This document shows, in pieces, positions 10,393 to 20,772 of a stretch of DNA of 64,000 nt. The DNA comes from Pogostemon cablin. Lineage: Eukaryota > Streptophyta > Magnoliopsida > Lamiales > Lamiaceae. The stretch spans positions 16,671,117 through 16,735,116 of the forward strand of contig CM043009.1 of the NCBI GenBank assembly GCA_023678885.1, read 5' to 3'. The notes under the pieces were generated by a model that was not told where the DNA came from, ran no database searches, and was given only the letters and a program-made list of their open reading frames with translations. A program made the translations under genes and the position numbers. How positions within the stretch are numbered: position 1 is the stretch's first letter; every line of letters begins with the position of its first letter.

Positions 10393-10702
10393 TGTCAAAT
10401 AAAAAAATAGTGAACATGTAAATATATACTTATAAAGAACTTTAAGGAGATGTAAGGTTACCTCTTTAATGAATTTGTTATCCCTTCTTTCTTAATGTAT
10501 ATTATGATCAAATTCATCTTTTTTTTTTCTTTCTTTTGTCATCTTACACTCTTTATGCCCTACAAAGAATGTCAAATATGTAATGATCAAACAGTGTTTT
10601 GAGTGTGTTATTCATGCATGATACTTTCATTATTTTAAAATTATATTATAAAATATGAGTGTTTTACGTATACTTTAATCCAAAGATAGCGAGAACGCGA
10701 TT

Positions 10703-10749
<47 letters not shown>

Positions 10750-11496
10750 AGAACTCATCATGCTTTTCTCCAAAAGAATCTCACTATTTTTGACGGCCAA
10801 ATCTTGCAAGGTATAAAACGTTATATAAGATGTCATATAACGTCAATTAGTGAAGGTGGATCATAGTTTTTCAATTGATTAATGATTATGATATCAATTT
10901 TTTTTTTAAAGAGAACTTAAAGTTGTTGTATCAATTAGTACTTATGTAATTTGCTCTTTCTTCAAAAGATTAGTTTTTCCTTTTGTGGAATTTTGTTCAA
11001 ATTTTTTTCCCTATGATAAAACAAAACTAAATAAAAAGTTACTATGTTTACTTTTTGCATGATCTATAATTTTGAGTAGTACTAGTTTGAATTTATAACC
11101 AGATATGCTATAATCTTGGATTTAAACAGCAGATATCATATTAGTGTGTAAGTGAGTTAAATAGCAATTATTCCTCACCATTTAGATTGGGATGTTTTGT
11201 TTTTTGAGGAGGAAGTAGATATCTTTTATATGAATTTGACATATATGTGGAAATTGTCGAATGAAAGGTAATTGAGGTTACCACTTACCTAGATCCTTGG
11301 GAATTGGGAGGATATCATTTTTTCAATAATGATATATTTTTTTTCGGACTTAATAAATTCCAACAAAAAAATTAATGGAAGGGTTTAAAATTGAAAATAA
11401 TTTAGAACCACCTTCACCCATAAGTAAGATTATTTATAGTTTCTATGGGGACTCTTTTATGAGATGAGTTTATATGAAACGGGTCAACCCGTTGTT
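10393..11496. other. No gene recognised; contains a 42-nt poly(A) run
   Basis: AT-rich intergenic DNA. An uninterrupted A tract runs from 10707 to 10748, possibly the tail of an old retroposed sequence or slippage expansion, but no SINE-like body or target duplication is recognised. Just left of the solo LTR, GGGTCAACCCG (11481-11491) resembles the interior palindrome of the 1473-1759 MITE. Confidence 0.6.
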
Positions 11497-11501
11497 AAAG
11501 T

Positions 11502-12709
11502 TGTTAGATTGTATACTAAAAGTTTGACTTTTGTATGAAATAATGTTTTAACAATTTATTTGAAATGAGAATCATATGATCAAACGTTTTGCATATTATA
11601 AATTGTTTATTTATATATTTGTACAAAAGTCAATTTACTTTATACTGTAGATAATATGTTGTGCGACAACACGCGGAAGATCATATTATCGGTTTTCTTA
11701 TAAAGTATAAACTGATGCTCACAACCTAGATAGATGGGGACTCTCTATCATTATGGTTGTAGTATGGTTTGGTATTAGTTTGTCTTGACTATAGAATCAC
11801 ATTAGTGTACCTTGTGTGTATTGAGCAGGACCGCTTGAGATCGTTCGACTTGTACTGTCATATAGGAGAACTTGATCTCAGTTATTATGGATGTTCGTGC
11901 TCTTAATCCCTATACAATAACCTCGACATGTAAGGCAATATGTATTTCTTTGATTCATCAATGGGTGAGATTTACATGTATTAAATCAACAAACTTGGTG
12001 AGTTGGGAAGTAGTGCTGTGTCTATGGTGTGTTGTTGATTGTAGAAGGAATCCATGTTTGACATGGGTTGATAATGTCCCCTTTAGGAGTTCATAAGGAT
12101 TATCATGTAAATCTTGCAAGTGGATTAATTTCGGCATGATAATAAACTTGAGTGGTACTACTCTCGAATGAGATATTAATTAATTTGAGTTGTCAGTAAC
12201 TTAATTAATTAATGGGCATTGTATATCTTAAACATGGGGACACTATCGGGCTCATAATAAGAAGGAGCCCATAACGTAATTATGGGATTGGAGCGGTAGT
12301 GCAGTAATAATATTTTAGTGAACTATATTATTATTATTGAACTTAAGTATAAGCTTTGGGCTAAGCTTGGATACTTAAGTCCAATGGAGGCCCAATTCCA
12401 ATTTCTCCTCCTGGTCCCTACTGTATCCCATATATAAGTTGTCTCAGTTTCCTGAAACCCTTAATCCTGCGCCGTTTTAGACGTGAGTGAGAGGTTAGAA
12501 GTAGATTGAGAAGATCCTAAAGATTGTTGCACACACAACATCAGGATTGAACTTGGGGAATACAGCAGAAGATCAAGAGGTTATTCTCTGCAGTTCTTCA
12601 ACAACAAGCCCTGGTGAAAGGTATTGTAGACTTTGATTTATTGCTTCCGCTGATCTAGTTTACATGCAACCCTAACGGTTCACGCTAGCCAAACGATCAA
12701 TTGCCAACA
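11502..12709 (+). mobile_element. Solo LTR (1208 bp), copy 1
   Basis: Starts TGTTAGATTGTATAC, ends TTGCCAACA, and is flanked by a perfect 5-bp duplication AAAGT (11497-11501 and 12710-12714). It is homologous along its length to 61205-62601. A TATATAAG box at 12431 in CCCATATATAAG gives the promoter and orientation. No internal region, PBS or second LTR is present, so it is best read as the product of LTR-LTR recombination. Confidence 0.85.
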
Positions 12710-12714
12710 AAAGT

Positions 12715-13573
12715 ATAGTTGTTATATAGGGGTTTCTGTTCGTAAAAATGTAATAAATTCGTTGGCATTCCGTTGTTAAAGTAAAATGTAATATTTATTG
12801 TTAATTAGTTGGTAATTGAATCGGTTGATTCAGTTATAAAAAAAAGTACTTTTTATTAGTGCAATGGATGAGTGATAACAATATTGTGAATAATATTTAT
12901 AATACAAATCAAAATGAAAATATTTTAAATTAAAAGAAACATCATCTTTAATAATAACTATGAAAAGTAAAATAGTTTCATTATGAAACGGTCTAATATA
13001 ATTTACTATTATTTAAAATTATATTATAAGATCTGTATATTTTGATGGATATAGAAAATAATTTGGAAGTAATAATATAATAATTTATAATAAAGTTATT
13101 GAAATATTAGCAAAATATAAAGTAAATTTATACTAAAATCATTATTTTCTAGCACAAAATTTTATAATTCATTAGAATCTAAGAGAAATAAGAACTTCTT
13201 ATTAAAAAAACCACATTTTGTAGTTATATCACCTTCAACATGATTTGTTATCAACTAACATTCAAGTTCAAGAATCATCAACTCAATAGATATTTTGTGG
13301 TTTGAAACTTAAGCCTAAAATTAAATGAAAAGGCCATGCATCTAATATAATCCCTTACGAAAAACTCTGATTCTGTCCCTATTCATTTTATTATTAATTT
13401 GAACCACATGATTTTGGTTGAGAATACCATTGAGTTTTTTTTTTTAAATTTTAGAAAACAAATATTTACATAAATCATTTTATGGAATGAATTTTTTATT
13501 AAGATAAATAAGAATTATCACATTTGGGAAATCATATTACGAGTTCTATTACGATGCTCCTATCAATTTTGAA
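12715..13573. other. No gene recognised
   Basis: AT-rich sequence between the solo LTR and the MITE cluster. No reading frame, RNA gene or clear repeat was recognised. Confidence 0.6.
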
Positions 13574-13789
13574 CTATTAGATTTCAAGATAATTTAATTA
13601 CTCTGTCCCGCGAAAAGAGGCTCTTTTACTCTTTTGCATGTAAATTAAAGAGTATTATTATTTAATGAGTAGTGGATAGTTCTATTAGATTTCAAGATAA
13701 TTTAATTACTCCGTCCCGCGAAAAGAGGGTTTTTACTCTTTTGCATGTAAATTAAGGAGTATTATTATTTAATGGGTAGTGGATAGTTG
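13574..13789. repeat. 108-bp tandem duplication including a MITE end
   Basis: CTATTAGATTTCAAGATAAT starts at 13574 and again at 13682, with near-identical sequence throughout. Each unit comprises flanking DNA plus the first part of a Stowaway-type MITE, so the duplication occurred after the MITE inserted and left one truncated and one full MITE. Confidence 0.85.
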
Positions 13790-13926
13790 TATTAGTGGGA
13801 GTGTGGACCCCATATTTTAATTGTAATAGAGGGGGTGTGTGGGTCCCATGTGTGTAAAAAATGAAATGAGACCCTTTGGGTGGGACGACCAAAATGGAAA
13901 AAAAAACAACATGAGATGGAGGGAGT
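13709..13926 (+). mobile_element. Stowaway-type MITE
   Basis: About 218 bp. It starts CTCCGTCCC and ends GATGGAGGGAG, with TA on both sides, the Tc1/mariner target. Interior motifs TTAAGGAGTATTATTATTTA and GTGGGTCCCATG are shared with the other copies in this window. Non-coding. Confidence 0.85.
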
Positions 13927-14031
13927 ATAATCTTAAATTTAAATTTAAAAAATTTAAAACAAAATATAAATTTATTATTATATCATAAATTTAACTAATA
14001 AACCCTTAAATACACATCTAATATTAACCTA

Positions 14032-14257
14032 CTCCCCCCGTCTCATTTAAAGAGAGTCTTTTTTTTCCATTTTGAACGTTCCACCCAAAAGGTCTAATTT
14101 CTTTTTTTACACACATGTGATCCACACACCCCCTCTAATACAATAAAAATATGGGGCTCACACTCTCACCAATACAACTACTCACTATACATTAAATAAT
14201 AATACTCCTTATTCTACATGCAAAAAAACAAAAGACCCTCTTTCAACGGACGGAGGG
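14032..14257 (-). mobile_element. Stowaway-type MITE, inverted orientation
   Basis: It starts CTCCCCCCGTCTCATTTAAAG and ends CGGACGGAGGG, with the interior motifs reversed relative to 13709-13926. Its right terminal AG-TA is missing, and it runs directly into the next MITE. Confidence 0.8.
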
Positions 14258-14470
14258 CTAGGTAAAAGTCTCATTTTATCATTTTGGTTGTCCGACCCAA
14301 AGGATCCCATTTCCTTTTTTGGACATATGTGACCCACTCACACCCACTAATACAATTAAAACATGGGGCCACACACCCACTAATATAACTACCCACTACA
14401 CATTAAATAATAAAACTACTTAATCCACTTGCCCAAAAGTAAATGTGACTCTTATCAGGGACGGAGGGAG
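14258..14470 (-). mobile_element. Stowaway-type MITE lacking its left terminal repeat
   Basis: It begins CTAGGTAAAAGTCTCATTTT, which in the related copy at 36501 comes just after the CTCCCTCCGTCC end, and finishes with GGGACGGAGGGAG followed by TA. The left terminal repeat of about 12 bp is absent at the junction with the MITE to its left. Confidence 0.8.
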
Positions 14471-14945
14471 TATAACCTAAAGACAAAAAGGAAATGAATA
14501 TCTATATATAAAAAAAAATCAATATAATTTTATGAAACAGATTTATTATAAAACGATCTCACATGAATTACATAAATTTGTATTTATTATTATAACAGGA
14601 TTCACTACATAGATCTCACTATCGTGAGTCGTTATAAGCACGAAATTACATGAGATTTTCCAATTAGAAAATTATTATTTCAATAGAAAATTTAGGCGCA
14701 TATGCTAAAGCCACGTGTTACACGCCAATTAATATTCAATACTTTTACTATTAAACATTGGCGATGATCACACCAATTCAATTCCCCTATCACACATGAT
14801 CAACTATCCTATATTCCTAAATCATTTTTTATGGGCTCGGATTCTTTGTGCCATTTTGATACATCATCTCCTGTATCAAGTAGTTGGATGAACGACACGT
14901 AGGAGAAAGAAAACTATACCTTAAACCTTAAACTCTAGGGGCAAT
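14471..14945. other. No gene recognised
   Basis: AT-rich intergenic sequence upstream of WAK copy 2. It includes CACGTG near 14713, a possible G-box, but too distal and too short to interpret. Confidence 0.5.
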
Positions 14946-15089
14946 GGTTGAATTTAATTCCTCTCTTAAAACGCGTAGCACAGAAGATGATGCACAAAAA
15001 TTGGGCAGAATATCCTTGGTTGAATTTAATTCCTCTCTTAAAACGCGTAGCACAGAAGATGATGCACAAAAATTTGGCAGAATATCCTG
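14946..15089. repeat. 72-bp tandem duplication upstream of WAK copy 2
   Basis: The unit starting GGTTGAATTTAATTCCTCTC occurs at 14946 and 15018 with only one or two differences, ending GGCAGAATATCCT. It contains an ACGCGT motif, so the proximal upstream region of the WAK copy now has this doubled. Confidence 0.85.
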
Positions 15090-15298
15090 TGTGATTTTCA
15101 GTACACACTAATAGAAAAAATAAATTCAACGACAACGTTATATAATTGACATATAAGAGGAAAAATAAAACTTTAGGCTTATTATCTCCTTTTTAAAATA
15201 TAGTTTCTCTATTACGGTCGTCACTAAACCATATGACACAGAAAGATATATACCAAAATACACATAGAATTCGAATTGTACAACGATGCACTTAATCT

Positions 15299-15306
15299 AT
15301 AAATTG
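15299..15306 (+). promoter_or_regulatory. Candidate TATA box of WAK copy 2
   Basis: TATAAATT lies 82 bp upstream of the ATG at 15381, a plausible core promoter position for a plant gene. An alternative TATATA lies at about 15247. Chosen by position only. Confidence 0.4.
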
Positions 15307-15380
15307 GATTCAGAGGGACTAAATGAAGAGAGAATATTCAAGTACATTACGAACGTAATTCATCAACCATCCCTCCAAAA

Positions 15381-16295
15381 ATGAAGGTTCATCAATGTTG
15401 TGCCATCTTGATTTTCTTACATCTCTACTTCTCACAAGAACTAGCTAATTGTCAAGGCATCCCTCCTTCCACCACCACCACCACCACCACCACCACCACC
15501 ACCGGACAATCCCTAGCGGAAGCAGCAACGATGGCAAGACCAGGCTGCAAAACCAAGTGTGGCAACGTAGTAATCCCATATCCATTCGGCATAAGGATCA
15601 ACTCCAACTGCTCCATCAACCCATCATTCGACGTCTCCTGTGACCACTCCACACCCAAGCTCTCCGTTCAGTCCGGAGATCTGGAAGTAATCGAAATATC
15701 AGAGGATCATGTCAGAATCAAGAACCATATCACGTCCAGATGCCACACCCAACAGAACAACAATGCATCCATCAACTTGACCTCCACTCCTTACAGCCTG
15801 TCCAATTCCAACCTGTTTATCGTGGTCGGCTGTGACGAAGTATCGGTTGGCGGTGACGCTGACACGGACTTGTTCAAAAGCTGTGTGTCGTATTGCACAA
15901 ATAAAAGTCGTTTAGAAGACGGAGAATGTAATGGAATTGGATGCTGCCAGACTGAAATGGCGAAGAAAGGGTTCAAGTCTTTCATCACTGAGCTTCATGC
16001 ACTCAGCAGCAGCAATGAACCACAATCCTATAATTCTGGATCATGTGGTTATGCATTCCTTGGAGATGAGACGAAATTTAAGTTTCGTACTGCGGACTTG
16101 CACGACTTAGATTTTGTGAACAGGACAATCCAGGATGTGCCACTTGTGCTGGATTGGGCTGTCGGAAACGGAACTTGTGATGATTCGGATTGCAAAGGTA
16201 ACGCTTCTTGTGATGATTCGGATTCATTCATGGTTTGGTGGATACAGGTGTCGTTGCTGGGAGGGGTACCAAGGAAATCCTTATCTAAATACTAA
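15381..16295 (+). pseudogene. WAK-type receptor kinase copy 2, exon 1 (galacturonan-binding domain)
   Basis: The ATG at 15381 opens a signal peptide (MKVHQCCAILIFLHLYFSQ), then an 11-Thr run, then a GUB_WAK_bind-type domain with the PGCKTKCGNVVIPYPFGI start, many paired Cys, NLTSTPYS, VVGCDEVS, NGIGCCQTE and VPLVLDWAVGNGTC. These extracellular domains bind pectin in the family. After CDDSDS the frame is wrong: the expected EGF segment GGYRCRCWEGYQGNPYL is in the next frame, showing a one-base frameshift near 16225 and early termination at 16293. The expected splice donor is not obvious after GNPYLNTN. Taken alone the ORF would give a secreted ectodomain of 304 residues. Confidence 0.85.
15470..15502 (+). 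repeat. (ACC)n coding microsatellite in WAK copy 2
   Basis: About 11 ACC units encode a poly-Thr run just after the signal peptide. Copy 3 has only TNTTTSSS at the same place, so the run has expanded in copy 2. Confidence 0.9.
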
Positions 16296-16536
16296 TTTTT
16301 ATTAATGGCGTATTTATGTAGTATGTATTTTATAAAAGTGTGAGTTTTGTGTGAATCGAGTTCACAGTAAATCTGTTTTTGCAAAATTACTCTTTAGTAT
16401 ATAAAATATTACTTTTTGAAGTAATACTATTTTTTATTCAAAAGAGTAATACTATATAGTTCACCTATAAAGAGTAATCGATAAATCAAGGTTTACAATA
16501 ATTTGAAAATTAATTTTTTTGGGTTCACGTGTAAAT

Positions 16537-17430
16537 TGTTGGGCATATGGAGTAGTATTTAAAACGGCTTATGAATTACTTTGGTAAAGTCGAGTCAAGA
16601 GTTACTCTCTTTCTCCTTAAGAATTACTTTGGTAAAGTCGAGTCAAGAGTTACTCTCTTTCTCCTTAAGACGAAATTGCTCCGTACTTCAGGTGCTTACG
16701 GACTATAGCAATCGCCTCCAAGATACAACGACTTTGAATTTTGGACTTGTAGCACAACTAGTCCAAAATTATCGGCGAACGAACTAATATTTTAGAACTT
16801 TCGGACTTGGGTAGGAAAATTCTAGAACTATAGGTACTAGAATGTAATATGCAAGTATGTAGTGCAGGACTTGAATGATTTTCTGCAGAATGTATGGGGG
16901 TCTATTTATAAGTGTTGAAGAGTTGTGTTGCTTTTTTAGAAAGGACACCTTAATTCATTATGGGTCATTAGATCATGCCTCTTGATCAAGATCAAGATCC
17001 AATGGTCTAGATTGCACCCCTCCATTTTGAATTTTAAATTCAAATCTTGGAGCCAATTTTTACCCTCCAATGCATCTTTGGTGTAGGCCCGAGACGAGGC
17101 GACCCGACCCGGCCTGGCGCATAACCCGACCCGCTCTGATTACCTGACCCCGGTAGGGATCCAGTCCGATCAGCGACCCGATCTGGCCCGACGACCCAAC
17201 TGCAGCCCGATCCGGACAGCGACCCGTCCCGGTCCGGCCATGCGTTGTTTTAACTCACCTATCGAACCCGGTTCGAGTCCAAAAGGTGATCATGTGGAAG
17301 CGCGGCTAGACTTGGTTGGATGCACCATGTGGTCCACACATTTTATTTAATTCAATAATGTGTGTGGGTAATAATAAGGAGTTCAATTCTCCCATCTTTT
17401 TCCAATGTGGGATAACTTCCCACTTCAACA
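16537..17430 (-). mobile_element. Candidate solo LTR inside intron 1 of WAK copy 2
   Basis: In plus orientation it starts TGTTGGGC and ends TTCAACA. On the minus strand a promoter-like TATAAATA lies near 16910, with a GC-rich upstream block (17090-17250, CCCGACCCG motifs) and TTATCCCACATTGG at its outer end. These are features of a plant LTR read on the minus strand. The 5-bp flanks (TAAAT and TTTAC) do not match, so the boundaries are uncertain. A 48-bp perfect duplication lies inside it. Confidence 0.45.
16574..16669. repeat. 48-bp perfect tandem duplication
   Basis: The unit starting AATTACTTTGGTAAAGTCGA occurs at 16574 and 16622, with all 48 bp identical by eye. This is a very recent duplication. 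Confidence 0.9.
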
Positions 17431-17696
17431 TTTACTCTTCATTTTTTCTTATTTTTCTTGTAATTAATTGCAAACTTCATATATTAATTACTCATTCACC
17501 CGGAATTGGATTTGAGCAAACTTATACACTAAATTCATCTACTCGAAACGTAGTTTCCAAATATGCAATTTGTTTTCATTTTCGACAAACGAAAATTACA
17601 AGAACATTGGTCAAAGGTGGGCTTGACCCACTTCTACACTTAACCAATTCCAACATAAATCTGTTAACCTTTGATGTGCTATCCAATTTTTGGCAG

Positions 17697-17872
17697 ATAT
17701 TGATGAATGTGAGATCAATAATCCATGTTCTGAAGAGGATAAATTCAAAAATACTCCAGGTAACTTTACTTGCTCTTGTAGGGATGGATACGGAGGCGAT
17801 GGCAGAAAAAATGGTCTTGGCTGCTATAAAGTGAATTCCAGGTTTCCAGTGACAAAGTTCACCGTAGGTAAT
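17697..17872 (+). pseudogene. WAK copy 2, exon 2 (calcium-binding EGF domain)
   Basis: Bounded by a good acceptor (TTTTTGGCAG at 17696) and donor (GTAATT at 17873). Read in phase 1 it encodes DIDECEINNPCSEEDKF, then PGNFTCSCRDGYGGDG, a calcium-binding EGF module with DxDEC consensus, then FPVTKFTVG, which leads into the membrane segment. One Cys usual after the NPC segment (as in C-x-N-T-P-G) is replaced (DKFKNTPG), so a disulphide may be missing. Otherwise the exon is intact. Confidence 0.8.
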
Positions 17873-17942
17873 TTTTCGACATGCCCAGCGTGGATCTGTT
17901 ACATTGACTTGTGTGTCGTAACCATCTAAATATGATGACCCA

Positions 17943-19090
17943 GGTTTGAGCATTGGCATGATTTCAATTTTCATTGGTATCCCATGGTTGTATTTTGGCA
18001 TCAAGAAGAGGAAGCTTGCCAAAATGAGAGAAGTTCTTCACAACAAACTAGTTTCATTCAAAGTGGAGTTGAATCAACCATGATGTTCTCTGCTAAGGAG
18101 CTTGAAAAGGCCACCAATGGATATGCTGAGGATCGAGTTCTTGGAAGGGGTGGCTACGGCACTGTCTACAAAGGAATTCTACCTGATCAATGCATAGTTG
18201 CCATCAAGAAGTCGAGAATAATGGACTCTAGTCAGATCGAACCCTTCATAAACGAAGTGATTATTCTAACACAGATTAACCATAGAAATGTGGTGAAGCT
18301 TTTAGGATGCTGTCTCGAGACTGAAATCCCTTTACTAGTTTATGAATACATCTCAAACGGAACACATATCAACAACAGGGGTGAGTCGAACAGGTTGCCA
18401 TGGAAACATCGGTTGAGGATCGCTGCTGAATCAGCTGGTGCACTTGCTTATCTCCACTCTGCAGCTTCTATGCCGGTTATCCACAGAGATGTCAAGTTGA
18501 GCAATATACTATTAGACCATTCCTACACTGCAAAGCTGTCGGATTTTGGAGCGTCGAGATTAATCCCACTGGTTCAAACACAAGTCACAACACTGGTGCA
18601 AGGAACATTAGGCTACTTGGATCCAGAGTATTTCCAGACGAGCCAATTAACAGAGAAAAGCGACTTGTACAGCATTGGAGTGGTTCTTGCTGAGCTTATG
18701 ACAGGAAGGAAACCTCTTTTGCCTACAAACTCCGAGGAAGAAAGGAACTTGGCCTCATATTTCATCACTTCTATGAAGGAGAACAGATTCTCTGGAATAG
18801 TCCAGCCTCAAATATTGAAGGAATGCAGTTTAGAGGAGTTGCAGCCACTAGGTGATCTTGTTAAGAGATGTCTCGACTTGAAAGGCGAAGAAAGGCCAAC
18901 GATGAAAGAAGTCGCAATGGAATTGGAAAGGCTGAGAAGATACACAAATAATGAGAGCATATCAAGTGAGCAATCTGGATTTCCGTCAGATATGGATGCA
19001 CTCAATCTTCCTACCAAGAATTCTGTTCAACAAGCTTTAATATCCAGAGTTAGGACCAATAATATTAATAATGAAGAAAATATGGAATAA
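17943..19090 (+). pseudogene. WAK copy 2, exon 3 (membrane segment and Ser/Thr kinase)
   Basis: The acceptor at 17942 joins exon 2 in frame with a membrane helix GLSIGMISIFIGIPWLYFGI and KKRKLAKMRE. In that frame a stop follows at LNQP, while the kinase is in another frame (open from 17984), so the juxtamembrane segment is frameshifted near 18030-18060. The kinase itself is complete: glycine loop GRGGYGTVY, VAIKK, HRDVKLSNILL, DFGASRL, GTLGYLDPEY, ending with a Ser/Asn-rich tail at 19090. Oddities: residues are missing after EYISNGT compared with relatives, and DLYSIG stands in place of the usual DVYSFG. Either a pseudogene or a source of a soluble kinase from an internal ATG (for example 18081). 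Confidence 0.85.
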
Positions 19091-19983
19091 AAAATAAAGA
19101 AAATAATTTAATAATGAATTAATTATTAAAACTTAAAACTACTTTATAGTTTCAAAAAATTCGTAAAGGAAATTTTAATAAGATGAAAACTTAAAATAAA
19201 AAAAATATTCAGCGTACATATAAGAAATAATTTTAAATAAGGTATCATCTCAAATTAAATAAGGTATTATTATTATGATAAAAAAATTAATGGGCAAGAA
19301 ACTCGTTCCAAACCCGTTTATCAATACCCAACTACTCATATTCGTATCCGTTTCATACACGTATACATTTTAAATTCTAATGATATTTTTTTAAACTAAT
19401 GATGGCCAAACGACAATACATGGTTTATCCAAATATCTCAGTAATGTTTTGTTCCTAGCTGGATTCAATTTTTATAGGAGTAATTTTTTTAGGATATCTA
19501 AAAAAAATGTCATTATTTATAGTTCACCAGCAGCTTCTGAAAAAATGTTTCTTTTATATACATTGGGTGACATTTTTCAAATTCAACTCCAACGAGACAT
19601 TTCCAAGAATAGCCTCTAGGGAGTTGTTGTTTTAATATTGATTTAACACTTTCACTTGTTAAATTGATGATTTCATGTGTTGATTAATAAAAAGATGTGT
19701 ACATTGACATTTCTTGTTTAACTAAGGCTAATACTCAACTTTAAATAAAGGAAAAAATTCTTACTATTGAGAATAAATTACAAATGCGGACTACGGGTGG
19801 ACTACCGTTTCAGAAAAGATTATTCACGAAACATTGAACACTTTTTTTCTTTGTTTGTTCTTTGATTCTTTATTCCACTCTTGTGCCTAATTACTCGTAT
19901 CATAAAACTACACCTATTTCAAAGAGAAAAAAAAAGAAAAAAACAGAGCTAGCTTAATTTCATTAATCCTGAAGAACAAGAAA
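19091..19983. other. Intergenic between WAK copies 2 and 3
   Basis: AT-rich with no recognised gene. It serves as the upstream region of copy 3. No convincing TATA box near the ATG was picked out. Confidence 0.5.
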
Positions 19984-20772
19984 ATGAAGATGCATCAATA
20001 TTCTGCAATCTTGATTTTCTTACAGCACCTTTCATTTGCACTAGTGGCTACTCAATACCCTCCCACAAACACCACCACCTCCTCCTCCGCCGCGAAACCA
20101 GGCTGTGTAACCAAGTGTGGCAACGTAACATTTCCATATCCATTCGGCTTTGGGATCAACTCCACCTGCTCCTTCAACTCTTCATTCGACATCACCTGCG
20201 ACTCCTCCACACCCAATCTCATGCTTCCATCAGGAAACCAGGAGATAATCGAAATAACAGCTGATCATGTCCGAATCAAGAACCAGGTTGCAGCCAAATG
20301 CTACGGCAACATCACCCGACAGAACGATATAACAGTCGACTTAACCTCCACTACATTCAGCTTTTCTTCAAGCATGATCATCCTGGTGGGCTGTGATGAT
20401 ATTCTATCTATCACTACAGACAGAAACCTTTCCTTTTATTGTTCATCGGATAGCAGTTCTGTATCCGACGGGTCCTGTGCCGGGATCGGATGCTGCAACA
20501 CCCCATTACCAAGAAAGCTGAAGGGTTTCTCCGCTGAACTTAATTCCATGTACAATCACACACTGATCCACGGTTTTGATCAATGTGGGTATCGATTTGT
20601 TGGAGATCGGAATTCATATCAGTTCATCAGTAGTCAACTTAAAGACCCGGATTTTCAGAACAGAACAATCCAGAATGTTCCATTAGTGCTGGATTGGGCT
20701 ATTGGACATGGAACTTGTGATCGGGCCAAGAAAATGGGTCCCCAATTTGTATTTAATTCTCTCCATATGTGA
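19984..20772 (+). CDS. WAK-type ectodomain-only protein, copy 3 (3' truncated)
   Basis: A 262-codon open frame starting MKMHQYSAILIFLQHLSFAL, a signal peptide very like copy 2. It continues with the galacturonan-binding domain: KPGCVTKCGNVTFPYPFGFG, IIEITADHVRIKNQ, VDLTSTTFSFSS, LVGCDD, GIGCCNTP and NVPLVLDWAIGHGTC. No stop or frameshift interrupts it. After CDRAKK the homology ends and 13 unrelated residues lead to a stop at 20770-20772. No EGF, membrane or kinase exon follows before the copia relic at 22.5 kb. It is either a truncated pseudogene or a gene for a secreted pectin-binding protein. Confidence 0.7.
   Translation: MKMHQYSAILIFLQHLSFALVATQYPPTNTTTSSSAAKPGCVTKCGNVTFPYPFGFGINSTCSFNSSFDITCDSSTPNLMLPSGNQEIIEITADHVRIKNQVAAKCYGNITRQNDITVDLTSTTFSFSSSMIILVGCDDILSITTDRNLSFYCSSDSSSVSDGSCAGIGCCNTPLPRKLKGFSAELNSMYNHTLIHGFDQCGYRFVGDRNSYQFISSQLKDPDFQNRTIQNVPLVLDWAIGHGTCDRAKKMGPQFVFNSLHM

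Noticed and set aside
10707..10748. SINE or processed-gene tail
   Set aside because: Only the A run is clear. No Pol III boxes, gene body or flanking duplication could be recognised.
11872..12096. 74-codon frame in the 11.5-12.7 kb region
   Set aside because: It lies within the solo LTR and is not conserved in the homologous copy at 61.2-62.6 kb.
15449..15643. Poly-His frame opposite the WAK signal peptide region
   Set aside because: It is the out-of-frame reading of the (ACC)n run in WAK copy 2. The Thr frame carries the signal peptide and Cys-rich domain.
16537..17430. Firm solo-LTR call with target duplication
   Set aside because: The ends and a minus-strand TATA fit, but the flanking 5-mers differ, so it is listed only as a candidate.
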